From positions 1 through 11,540 of the forward strand of contig CAJVPP010003476.1 in assembly GCA_910592005.1 (NCBI GenBank): 11,540 nt of DNA, read 5' to 3'. Shown here piece by piece: positions 1 to 8,238 of the stretch; the stretch's first letter is position 1, and each line of letters starts with the position of its first letter. Source of the stretch: Funneliformis mosseae (lineage: Eukaryota; Glomeromycota; Glomeromycetes; Glomerales; Glomeraceae). The position numbers were made by a program, and so were the translations under genes. The notes beneath the pieces are model-generated. The model ran no database searches. It saw nothing but the letters and a program-made list of their open reading frames with translations, and had not been told where the DNA came from.

Positions 1-1
1 T

Positions 2-100
2 GAAGGAGGCAATGAAGGAGGCAATGATAATGACGATGATTTATTGAATTTTGATGATAGTATTTTCGGATTTGAATTAAATGTAATAAATTTATTGTAA
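2..100 (+). CDS. 3' end of an unidentified gene, acidic C-terminus (partial)
   Basis: Reading frame 2 is open from the window edge to a TAA at 98-100 and gives 32 residues. The first 13 residues are Gly/Asn/Glu/Asp-rich (EGGNEGGNDNDDD) and a more hydrophobic tail ends in NVINLL. The acidic stretch is partly built from a perfect 12-bp tandem duplication (3-14 and 15-26). Acidic, Asn-rich C-terminal tails are common in AT-rich fungal proteins, so no family can be named. The frame could also be a chance open stretch at the edge; the biased, low-complexity composition is the only support. The gene would run convergent to the minus-strand LEA-2-type gene that ends at 688. Confidence 0.4.
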   Translation, partial: EGGNEGGNDNDDDLLNFDDSIFGFELNVINLL

Positions 101-687
101 CAATATCAATATATAAGCTATTTGAAATAATAAATTTCCGTTTAATAAGTAATATTGCGATAACGATAAATAAAAAATTAAAAAAATTTTTTTTATATAA
201 AATCTTATATTAAAATTTATATTACGGTTAATTTCCCATCCCTATGGGTGGCCAATACTTTTTATACCCCCCTGAACATTATTTATAAAATAAATTATTT
301 TACTGATTTAAAAAATTTTAATATTCAATTACAATTCGTAAAATATGGGGAACACAAAAAAATTATTATTTATGTGATATTTATTTTACATTTCTATTTT
401 ACATAAATATTTCATACAACGATAACGTTAAATTACAAATCTATATCCGGTAAAACTAATTTTTTGAGTTTTATAATATTTATATAAATATTTCATATTT
501 TGATAGGGTAGTAATTAACATATATATATGCGTGTGACATAACTCATACTCTCATTTCAAATTTACTTACTAATCCTTTTAACGCGAAACAAAAGGTAAA
601 TAGATTAATAATTAGTCTAAAATAATAATAAAAGTTTGTTTTTTTACAAAAGTAAATAAATAAAAATAAGTTTCCGACTTATATGAA
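101..687. other. Intergenic region between convergent genes
   Basis: This is AT-rich sequence between the 3' end of the edge gene and the 3' end of the LEA-2-type gene. I see no coding frame, tRNA or rRNA. The only structure noticed is a weak inverted repeat, ATTTATGT (368-375) with ACATAAAT (401-408), which is expected in DNA this AT-rich. It probably holds the 3' UTRs of both neighbours. Confidence 0.5.
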
Positions 688-2012
688 TTAAAAATTAGTT
701 TCAGGACATTTAACGTCAGGTATAGGAACAGAAATTTTTGGTTTGTAAATCCAATCAATGCCCCAGATAAATAATTCAACGTCAACTCTAAGTCTCAAAG
801 GAGGAGCATTCGGTTCAGAATCAGGAATACAAGCGGCAACAAAATCCATTATAACAGGATCATTAACATCATCAGCTTTATAATTAACTGTGAGTGGAAA
901 TTCTAATGTATTAACAGACTTTGGTTGTAAAGTGTAATCAGGTTTGGAACCAGTAGCAATAGATTTATCGTTGTTAGCCGCTCTATCAAATACCTAAAGT
1001 TCGAAAAGAAAAAAATGTTTAATAAAAACAAAATTAATGATGATTCCCGACCCCCCAAAAATATGGTTTAAAATAACCTCAACTTACCGCAACATCAATT
1101 TTATTGAATTTATATGGAACCCAATTTGCATAATTATCAATTTCAACAATTATATTAAAGCTCATATCAATGTAAGGAGGATTTGTACTGAGCGTTGGTT
1201 GTGTTACAGGTACAGCTTCTTTAACATCAACATTAGGTTTGCGAGGCCAAACAAAAAATGCAGTAATGCCCAAACCAATTAAGATCAATATAGTAAATAA
1301 GCAACAAATTGACCAAGAACAACATCCACTTTTTCGTTTTTTCTCAGGTCTAGCAAAGTCACTGGGAGTCAAAGATTGACGTGCATTTTTACCACCACCG
1401 GGGAAATCTCTATCAGTATATTCATTTTCATAATGGTTTTGGTATCCAGTAAGGGTATTATGACGGGTTGCTTCTTCATCATAATTTTGATCATCTTGAC
1501 GATGATAATTATTGTATTGGGAAATAGTACCGTTATTCTGATTCTGTCCATGATAATTTTGATCTCCCGAACTACCCATATTGTATGTCTCCCTATCCAC
1601 TAACGGAGTGGAAGTAAGTCTCGATTTACTTTCTCTATTTGTGTGCGTAGCGTCCGTTGCATTTGTTGTTGCCGATTGATCATGATTGGAAAGTGATGAA
1701 TTTATTGAAGCAGCATCATCATAAGCATTTCTGATAGGATTAACACGAGGTGTCCCAACTGCGGTAACTAAACAACAAAAAAAAAATCAACAAATTAATC
1801 GGATAATTCCCACGGTTAAATAGATTTTAGCAAGATACAGTACCTCCACCTAATGATCCTGTTGAATAATTTCCATTATCTATCTCCGTTAAATGTCTTT
1901 GATTTAATTCTGGTACTTTATGATTGGCTGGACTGGTCGAACTGGTTGGACTGGTTGGACTTGATGGGTTATTGTAATATTGGTTTTGATGATGATGATT
2001 ATTATAAGCCAT
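688..2012 (-). CDS. LEA-2/WHy-domain single-pass membrane protein, 3 exons
   Basis: Spliced model on the minus strand: exons 2012-1844, 1767-1088 and 993-688, giving 384 residues. The first intron (1843-1768) has donor GTACTG and splits codon 57 after its first base. The second (1087-994) has a perfect GTAAGT donor and is phase 0. Residues 1-195 are low-complexity (HHHQNQYYNN, Ser/Thr/Pro repeats, Asn/Gln/Tyr/His-rich) and look disordered. A basic cluster (EKKRK, about 198-202) and two Cys pairs precede one transmembrane helix at about 209-230, so the N-terminus is predicted to be cytosolic. The remainder (about 250-380) has the beta-rich pattern of the LEA-2/WHy fold, with an F-N-I-I-V-E-I-D-N core and conserved later strands. 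Plant and fungal LEA-2/NHL-like proteins of this layout sit in membranes and are linked to stress or cell-surface roles; the function here is inferred. The exact end of exon 1 is less certain, because GTGGAG six bases earlier would also keep frame. Confidence 0.78.
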
Positions 2013-3497
2013 TTTGTTTTATTGAAAGAACTTTTAATAATACTTGATTTACTAAATAATTTAAACGATGGTTACACGACTTTAATATTTGTTAAAAAGA
2101 TTATATTTTTCATATTTTTCCCGTTTAATTTCCCTCACCTCAAAAAATCGTTATGTTTCTAACAAATGAGATAATATATATTTTCTTTTTTACGAAGGAA
2201 AAATGATTTAATTTAAAATTTTATTGGTAAAAAAAAAAAAATTATATATTTTCTTGTGGAAGAGAGAGAGAAAAAAGGATTATTTTTTTCCTACGTGGCT
2301 AAAGTGAATCGACTTGTATAAATATTCGAAATATCCGAGTACAAGGAAAAACCCTTGTTAATTTGTATTGTAACAAAAAAGTCCAAGAATGTAAAAATCA
2401 TAAAGGGTGAATAGGGGACAAGCAATATAAATAATAGCGGAATTATTTTTTAAAAATAGCCCAAATGCATCACTTTTATGTATTACAAGATGTTTTAGCC
2501 TGGTAAAGGTTTGGAAACATGCCAAGAATATAGTCATTTTTGTAATTTGTTACTATAATTAGATAAATTGCATTTATATAAAAGTCCTTAAATTGAATGA
2601 TCAACTCACTATTTTTTGATGATAATCATACCAAGTATTTGATATTACACAAAAGGATCGTAATGACCCGATTTGATGAATAGTAAAAAAAAATGAAATA
2701 TGACGAGTTTATCACCACCAAGGTAATTTTTACAACGAATGATAAAGTTACTCCTTAACTTTATGATTATATCAAACTTCGATTTTTTTTTTTTTAAAAA
2801 AAAAAGTTACGGGATATAGCAAATTTGTATTCTATGAGAACTTAAATTAAATATTGATGTACTAATTTTCAACTTTTGATTGAGAAATCATTATTTAGTC
2901 TTATTATTGAACCGTTTGAACACGTGAAATGACCCTGATTAGGGGACCCGTGCATTAGGTTCACGTGATTAATTATAAAAAAATTACGTAATTGCATTAG
3001 TGAAACTCATACAAAAGCCAACATTCAGCCGAAACCCCCCTTTATTTATTTTGGGCAAATAGGCTTTTTAACCCGAAAATGTATATTATACACGCAAATT
3101 TTATTAAAAGGGAAAGGATGTTCTTTCATTTTAACGTCAAAACAACAAAATCTAAACAACGTCTTATGATCGGTCATGGGAAAATATATTTCGGAACATG
3201 AATAACTTGGATTATATACGTGTATTGGACAAATTAGTAAAATTTGAGAGGTTACGCATTCATAAGTTACAAAATTAGTTTATGGTCATTGATAAAATAA
3301 TAGGATTGATAGGATAAACCCATGCAGATCGATTTGGTAGAGTTCCACGAATTCCGCCAAAATTTCTTGTATAAACTTTTATTGTTGATTACCAAAAACA
3401 TGCAAATGCCAATTAATAAACACCTGGATTTAACCTTTTATTTCGTAATTAAATAATTATGTACATATTTACACAATTTCATTCTCATTTATACAAT
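2013..3497. other. Long intergenic region, upstream of the LEA-2-type gene
   Basis: This 1.5 kb separates two minus-strand genes: the end of the USP gene and the start of the LEA-2-type gene. No convincing coding frame is visible on either strand. It holds a GA-rich tract near 2262-2275, a T13A10 palindromic tract (2783-2805) and a pair of CACGTG hexamers in inverted arrangement (2921-2967). It presumably contains the LEA-2 promoter and the USP 3' UTR. No clear TATA box is seen close to the LEA-2 start. Confidence 0.5.
2921..2967. promoter_or_regulatory. Inverted pair of CACGTG E-box motifs
   Basis: CACGTGAA at 2921-2928 is mirrored by TTCACGTG at 2960-2967, with 31 bases between the arms. 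CACGTG is the palindromic core bound by bHLH factors (Cbf1/Pho4/USF class) in fungi. The pair lies about 0.9 kb upstream of the LEA-2-type start codon, which is far for a fungal promoter, so a regulatory role is only inferred. Confidence 0.3.
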
Positions 3498-4324
3498 TTA
3501 ATCTAATTTATGATAAGCTTTGTTTGAAGTTACAAGAGGTTCAACATCGGTACCAGACCTTAATTGCTGCTTTATTTTTTTAATTACACGTGAAATTCCT
3601 ATAAAAAAAAAAAAAGATTTTAAATTTTTTGTCCTTTTTTTTTTTAAAAAAAAAAAAACTTTTGACTTACTTTGCTTTGAAACTTTCCCATCCCTTCGAT
3701 GCAAGTCATCATTGGCATTAGTTATCACAGGAATATCTTTCATGTGTTTCCTGACATGGTTCAAAACAGAATTTTTTAATATGATCTTTGATCGCTTGGA
3801 AGGGGGGGCGACTAAGATTATATCGGGTTTGACGGATTTACAAATATTTACTAATGCTTCACGTACATCTCCTTTCGTAATAATCACATTGCTTGTAATC
3901 TATAAAACAAAATCACGTTTTGTTTTAATTTGAACGACATTTGCATATAAATCCTTCCATCGCACGTTGACACAAAGCAACTTACATTACTTCGGGTTAA
4001 TTCACAGGAAATAACCTTTAACATATTATTAGCACGTTCTTGCTCATTCTTAATGTAATTCTTATATTCATCGTCCAATGTATCAAAGTTAGAATTATTT
4101 GGATAATAACCCAGGCCGAGCGTCCACATATCGGTTGTGGGGTAATATATTTTTGGCGTATTGATGACTGAAATTAAGTAAACGTGGTCCAAGTTGGGTC
4201 GAAGAATATTTGAAACTGCCCACTCATAAAGATGTTGAGAATTTGTTATTGAATTTGGATTGTAAGCTAAAAGAACTTTGCGACGATTATAATCAGCACC
4301 CAAGGGTTCCTTTTCTAACGACAT
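3498..4324 (-). CDS. Universal stress protein (UspA) family protein, 3 exons
   Basis: Spliced minus-strand model: exons 4324-3986, 3899-3671 and 3598-3498, 222 residues. Both introns (86 and 72 nt) have GTAAGT donors and TAG acceptors, and the phases match. The first strand and helix (RRKVLLAYNPNSITNSQHLY, residues 14-33, then EWAVSNILRP) have the UspA opening, followed by HVYLISVINTP (47-57), a long middle helix (EYKNYIKNEQERANNML), and VIITKGDVREALVNICKSVKPDIILVAP in the second half. The last core segment (about 140-173) keeps the N-S-V-x-x-H-V-R-K-H pattern. The nucleotide-binding glycines of ATP-binding USPs are absent, and the usual Asp of the first strand is Asn22. A basic tail follows residue 180. 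USP-fold proteins are soluble and stress-associated; the partner and ligand here are unknown. A TATA-like box and two ACGTGAAA repeats lie upstream. Confidence 0.82.
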
Positions 4325-4416
4325 GATTTGAAGGGAAGTTTATAAAAAAGATGCAATTGTATGAAACTAAAGATGAAGGAAAGATGAAGGAAAAATGTGA
4401 GAGAAAAAAAAAAGGA

Positions 4417-4424
4417 TATTTATA
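4417..4424 (-). promoter_or_regulatory. TATA-box candidate of the USP gene
   Basis: On the minus strand this reads TATAAATA, ending about 93 bases before the USP start codon at 4324. A purine/pyrimidine-biased stretch (GA-rich on the plus strand, 4371-4414) lies between it and the ATG and would be the 5' UTR. Spacing and sequence fit a fungal TATA box, but in DNA this AT-rich the motif alone is weak evidence. Confidence 0.4.
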
Positions 4425-4456
4425 TCAATTTTCCGCACCCCTATAAATTAGGTTAG

Positions 4457-4486
4457 TACGTGAAAATTTTCTTCTACACGTGAAAT
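4457..4486. promoter_or_regulatory. Direct repeat of (T/C)ACGTGAAA upstream of the USP gene
   Basis: TACGTGAAAA (4457-4466) and CACGTGAAAT (4477-4486) are two copies of an E-box-like element, same orientation, spaced exactly 20 bases start to start, about two helical turns. They lie 133-162 bases upstream of the USP start codon and just upstream of its TATA-like box. The second copy is identical over 10 bases to sites at 2921 and 3587. Confidence 0.42.
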
Positions 4487-5372
4487 TAGTTCGCGGGCTT
4501 TGATTTTTATTAGAAAACAAGAGAATGAATATGCATAACACAAACAAAAAAACAAAACGTAATAAGCCAACAACCTTAAAAGTGAATTAATTTATCTAGA
4601 AATATGAAAACAAAGAACTTTCGCGTATGTTGCATCTATTTTTAGCCGAAATCGGATTTTCAATTATTATCTATAATATATATAGAAATGCGTTTCCATA
4701 CCCCGATAATTTTAGTAAACCTTGTGCGATTAATATATTTTCCCGTTAGGTAAGTGGTTGAATAAAAATAAAAATAAAATTATTTCACAATGAAAAAAAT
4801 TTTTACTATATTTTTTACTATGAGCCCATGAACACTTGTAAATTTTTTTTATATGAAACAGGTAATTTTGAATTCCTGCCGAATTTTTGCTGGTTTTTCC
4901 AATATATTTTCCGTTCCAAAATTTGCGTTCATTCTTTTCGCGACATGTCCCCTCCATCTTTCGCGTTATTTCATAAATGAACGCTTTATCTTTCTTTGAA
5001 TAGATTTTGAGACTCGGGTAATTCGGTGGACTTTGGCGGCGAGTATTTTTACCCTGTCACAAAACTTGAAACTATGAAATGATAGACGTTTTAAATTTCT
5101 AAATTTTTAAGAACCCGCTATTTGTAATTCGTTTTATCATAAGTAAACGGTAAATCCATTAAAGGTTGGTATTACAATTTCATTGTAATGAACTAATAGT
5201 AAGAGATCATCGAAATCGGATTAGGTAACGTAGGTAAGGTTTTTCTTTTTTCGGTTATAGCATGAAATCATGCATTAATTAAAGTTTTTTTTTTCTCGTT
5301 TACTTCCTCCCATAAAATTCAAATTTTTAAGAAACTTATTGTTAAAAAAAAAAAAATAAAATAAAATAAAAA

Positions 5373-6622
5373 ATGCATCTTTATCATCCATTGTCACATC
5401 ATTATATCCTTGTTAAAGTGTTTGGATATTTAACAAATCAAAAAGACATTTATAATTGTACGCTAGTTAACACGCAATGGAATACTTCAGCGTCGCCATT
5501 CTTATATCGTGCACCAAAATTCACTAGTCGAGAAAAATTTTCGTCTTCATTAACAAAATATTTCCAAACCATAAAGAGTGCCAAAGATGAGCAGACGTTT
5601 CAACCATATCATGAAATGCTACGTGAATGGAATCTTAAATATGCTAAATTAGCTTGTGATATAGCGGTATGTTGTCCAAATATTGAAAAACTTGGGTGTG
5701 TTGATGGAGGATTTCTTCTCGGTGATAATTTGAATAGAAAAAATTTATTAAAGGCTTGGACCAGATTGAAATCCATAACATTATATCATAATTGTGGAAC
5801 AGACTTGATCCTTGAGGCCATTAAAATGAATTGCGGTCGTTTGGAAGAATTAATATTATGTAATTGTCCTGTAACTGATATTGGACTAATTGAAGTTTTC
5901 AAGACTATTAGAGGATTGAAATTATTGAGATTCAATCATTGTAATGAAATTTCAAATCAAAGTTTAATCATGATGTCGAAATATTGTAATTCGTTAGTTA
6001 GGTTGGATTTGATTAATTGTAATAGATTAAATGATAATGGAATACTAGCACTTGCAGATTCTTCTCATCTCGCGACTAAATTACGTTCGCTTTATCTTGA
6101 AGCTTTAAATATCGATGAAAATACTTTATTAATTCTAGCTAGAAATATTATGAATTTACGAGAATTATATTTGAAAACCTTATTATCCTTCGGTGATGAA
6201 GTCATTACTGCTTTTAATTGTTTGGAACAATTAACGTTACACTGTCCTAGTATTAATGGTTGGAATATCAATGAAGCCATAGGAATAAGGGAATTGTCCC
6301 TGTTTATGACAAATATTAAATTGCAAGAATTGAACGCTATTTGCAAAACTTGTCACCACCTAGAAAAGTTTACTTTGGATGTTAAACAAATCCTCGAATT
6401 TTCTTTTCCCATGAATAAGGTAAGTTTTAACCAAAAGTTTTTGGAGGATTTTAAAATTGTTCTTGCTAATTTTTTTTTTTTTTTTTTTAGGATATTATAA
6501 AAGTACTTTCACAACTAAAACATCTTAGATCGTTAGCTTTATTTTGTGGTATAATTTTTACGAATTCCGAAATTTATGAATTAAAAACGAATTGCATCAA
6601 GTTGACACAAATCAATTGTTAA
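5373..6622 (+). CDS. F-box/leucine-rich-repeat protein, 2 exons
   Basis: Exon 1 is 5373-6419; the intron 6420-6490 (71 nt, GTAAGT donor, long T tract, TTAG acceptor) is phase 0; exon 2 is 6491-6622. The product is 392 residues. Residues about 6-50 form an F-box: H-Y-I-L-V-K-V-F-G-Y-L, then CTLVNTQWNTSASPFLYRAP, the pattern that binds Skp1. From about 130 to the end there are degenerate Cys-type leucine-rich repeats (LEELILCNCPVTDIGLIEVF, LVRLDLINCNRLNDNGILAL, LRELYLKTLLSF and more). Exon 2 continues the repeat pattern (LKHLRSLALF, KLTQINC), which supports the splice. Such proteins recruit substrates to SCF (Skp1-cullin-F-box) ubiquitin ligases; the substrate cannot be predicted. Large F-box/LRR families with divergent members are typical of AM fungi. 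Retaining the intron would end the protein at 6500 with a short Phe-rich tail. Confidence 0.87.
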
Positions 6623-6664
6623 TTATCTTTGATAGTACTAAAGTTGAATTGTTGTTTAATTAAC

Positions 6665-6670
6665 AATAAA
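6665..6670 (+). terminator. Polyadenylation signal candidate, F-box gene
   Basis: AATAAA lies 43 bases after the F-box stop codon, a normal distance for a eukaryotic poly(A) signal. AATAAA is frequent by chance in this DNA, so support is modest. Confidence 0.35.
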
Positions 6671-7002
6671 AGTTGTTACTTTTCATTGACTAAATTCGCG
6701 AAACGTAATTTTAGATCATATATCTCCGAGTATAATAATGCCCATGTATCACATGATCCTGTGACTTATTGTCTGGAAATGGAAACATGACCTAATCCGT
6801 TACCGAGGTTGGAGGTACAAATTGTTCATTCCTTCATTATTATTTGTTGCACATTGAGCCCAACGACTTTCTCACGCATCGTGAGTTGACATGCAATTAC
6901 TGAATTATACAATCAATTACCGAATTAATTAAATTCATTATTTTTTACCATAACGGAGATAACGAAAAATTAGATGCAATTGTAATTATTAAAAAATTTC
7001 CA

Positions 7003-7008
7003 TATAAA
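7003..7008 (+). promoter_or_regulatory. TATA-box candidate of MIOX
   Basis: TATAAA starts 56 bases upstream of the MIOX start codon. The position suits a short 5' UTR gene. It is a common motif in AT-rich DNA, so it is only a candidate. Confidence 0.35.
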
Positions 7009-7058
7009 TTGATCCTTAAAAACTTTTCCCTGAACTTAGGTCTATTAAAAAAAAAAAA

Positions 7059-8238
7059 ATGTTTCAAATTCATTTATCTCAATCTATAGAATCGTTTGAA
7101 GTGACATGTGAAGAACTTGATACGTTATTGCTTTCTCGTTACCCATCATCGTCAACCGATGATCTCCCATCCTCTTCCTCTTCCTCTTCCTCTTCCTCTC
7201 CCGCTTCTTTATCCTCGTCTCCAAATTCTTCATCATTTCGTGCGTACAATTCACCAACAATTTCGACAAGAGTAATAGATTTTTATAAAGAACAACACGA
7301 AAAGCAAACCGTATCCAGTGTAATTGAAAAACGAACAAAGTTTTCACCGCTTAACAATGCAAAATTGTGCGTTTGGGAAGCTTTGGAATTATTAAATACC
7401 TTGATTGACGACTCTGATCCTGATACGCAACTTTCCCAAATCGAACATTGTTTACAGACCGCCGAATCCCTAAGAAAGGATGGTCAACCTAGATGGTTAA
7501 TTTTAACTGGTAAAGTTTGCCTGATGCTCGTGTCACCGTGAAACAATGTTACGTGATTAATATTTCTTTTTGATTTTAGGATTGATACACGATTTAGGTA
7601 AACTCTTGTTTTTCTATGGAGCCGAAGGACAATGGGATGTGGTTGGAGGTAATTTCATTGTTCCAAACATTTTTCCATGAAAAAAAAATAGACAGTCTAA
7701 CTTTATGTCATATGCCTTGCGTTCATAGACACATTTCCTGTTGGATGCAGATTCTCTCCATCGATAATTTTTCCAGAGTTCTTCAAGAATAATCCTGATT
7801 ATACCAATCCGAAATATAACACATTATACGGGATATACGAACCAAATTGTGGCTTAGATAATGTGCTTATGTCTTATGGTCACGACGAATACATGTATCA
7901 AGTTGTAAAAGTAAGAATTTTAAATTCAGCGTTTTTTTTCGTACATGGACTAAATAAATAAATGACCTCACGCGAATTAAAAAAAAAAAAAAAAATAGAA
8001 TTATTTACCAGCCGAAGCCAGTTATATAATTAGGTATCACTCATTTTACGCACAACATCGTGAAAATGCTTATACCCATTTGATGAATGAAACCGATCAT
8101 GAAATGATGAAATGGGTTAAAATCTTTAACCCTTTTGACTTGTACTCGAAAAGTGATCAACCCCCTAACATTCATGAATTAAAACCTTACTACCTTGAAT
8201 TGATTCGTGAATATTTCCCTGAAAAAATTTGTTGGTAA
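7059..8238 (+). CDS. MIOX: myo-Inositol oxygenase, 4 exons
   Basis: Exons 7059-7509, 7580-7648, 7729-7910 and 7999-8238 join in frame to give 313 residues (animal MIOX is about 285). The enzyme cleaves myo-inositol with O2 to D-glucuronate in the cytosol, using a non-haem diiron centre. All six iron ligands are identifiable by alignment: His130 ([10 protein letters not shown]), His154 and Asp155 (LIHDLGK), His225 ([11 protein letters not shown]), His248 (IRYHSFY) and Asp281 (NPFDLYSK). Their spacing matches human MIOX except for three residues missing at the exon 3/4 junction. Lys158, Asp174 (GDTFPVGCR) and Lys285 fit substrate-contact positions. FRAYNSP (60-66) matches the N-terminal FRNY region. 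Residues about 29-60 are an added Ser-rich, probably disordered insertion. Introns are 70, 80 and 88 nt; the third has an A17 run before its TAG acceptor. A degraded inverted and rearranged copy lies downstream. Confidence 0.95.
7171..7200 (+). repeat. CCTCTT hexanucleotide microsatellite inside MIOX
   Basis: Five consecutive copies of CCTCTT (last one CCTCTC) encode the polyserine core of the MIOX insertion at residues about 38-47. Being a multiple of three, length changes would add or remove Ser pairs without breaking the frame. The corresponding part of the downstream relic is much shorter. Confidence 0.9.

Larger units (their letters stand above)
4325..5372. other. Divergent intergenic region between USP and F-box genes
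   Basis: This 1 kb contains the promoters of two divergently transcribed genes. The USP side carries the TATA-like box and ACGTGAAA repeats. The F-box side ends in an A-rich leader directly before its ATG. A short perfect inverted repeat, GCATGA-AA-TCATGC, sits at 5260-5273, about 100 bases before the F-box start. A 75-codon minus-strand frame at 4730-4957 exists, but its Lys/Asn/Phe/Ile-rich composition looks like chance and it has no recognisable domain. Confidence 0.5.
6623..7058. other. Intergenic region, MIOX promoter
   Basis: This contains the F-box 3' end and the MIOX promoter. Features seen are an ATCACATGAT palindrome at 6747-6756 (an E-box variant), a perfect hairpin-like repeat CTCACG-CAT-CGTGAG at 6871-6885, and TATAAA at 7003-7008, about 51 bases before the MIOX ATG. 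An A13 run precedes the start codon. No coding frame is visible. Confidence 0.5.

Noticed and set aside
368..408. ATTTATGT/ACATAAAT inverted repeat
   Set aside because: Eight-base AT-only style arms are expected by chance in this composition.
1037..1282. Plus-strand 81-codon frame
   Set aside because: It overlaps exon 2 and intron 2 of the well-supported minus-strand LEA-2-type gene and has no domain; it is a shadow.
1376..1603. Plus-strand hydrophobic Ile/Met-rich frame resembling membrane segments
   Set aside because: It is antisense to the His/Asn/Asp-rich part of LEA-2 exon 2; complementary ATG/GAT codons create Ile/Met-rich shadows.
3520..3933. Plus-strand 137-codon frame over the USP gene
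   Set aside because: It is antisense to USP exons 2-3 and passes through a poly-A/T intron; there is no family match and the USP model explains the region.
4730..4957. Minus-strand 75-codon frame between USP and F-box genes
   Set aside because: Lys/Asn/Phe-rich low-complexity sequence with no domain, in a divergent promoter region; length is within chance.
6092..6346. Minus-strand 84-codon frame inside the F-box gene
   Set aside because: It is antisense to the LRR coding sequence and has no domain.
7084..7347. Minus-strand 87-codon frame with a KRKRKRK run
   Set aside because: The basic repeat is the antisense of the MIOX serine microsatellite; it is a shadow.
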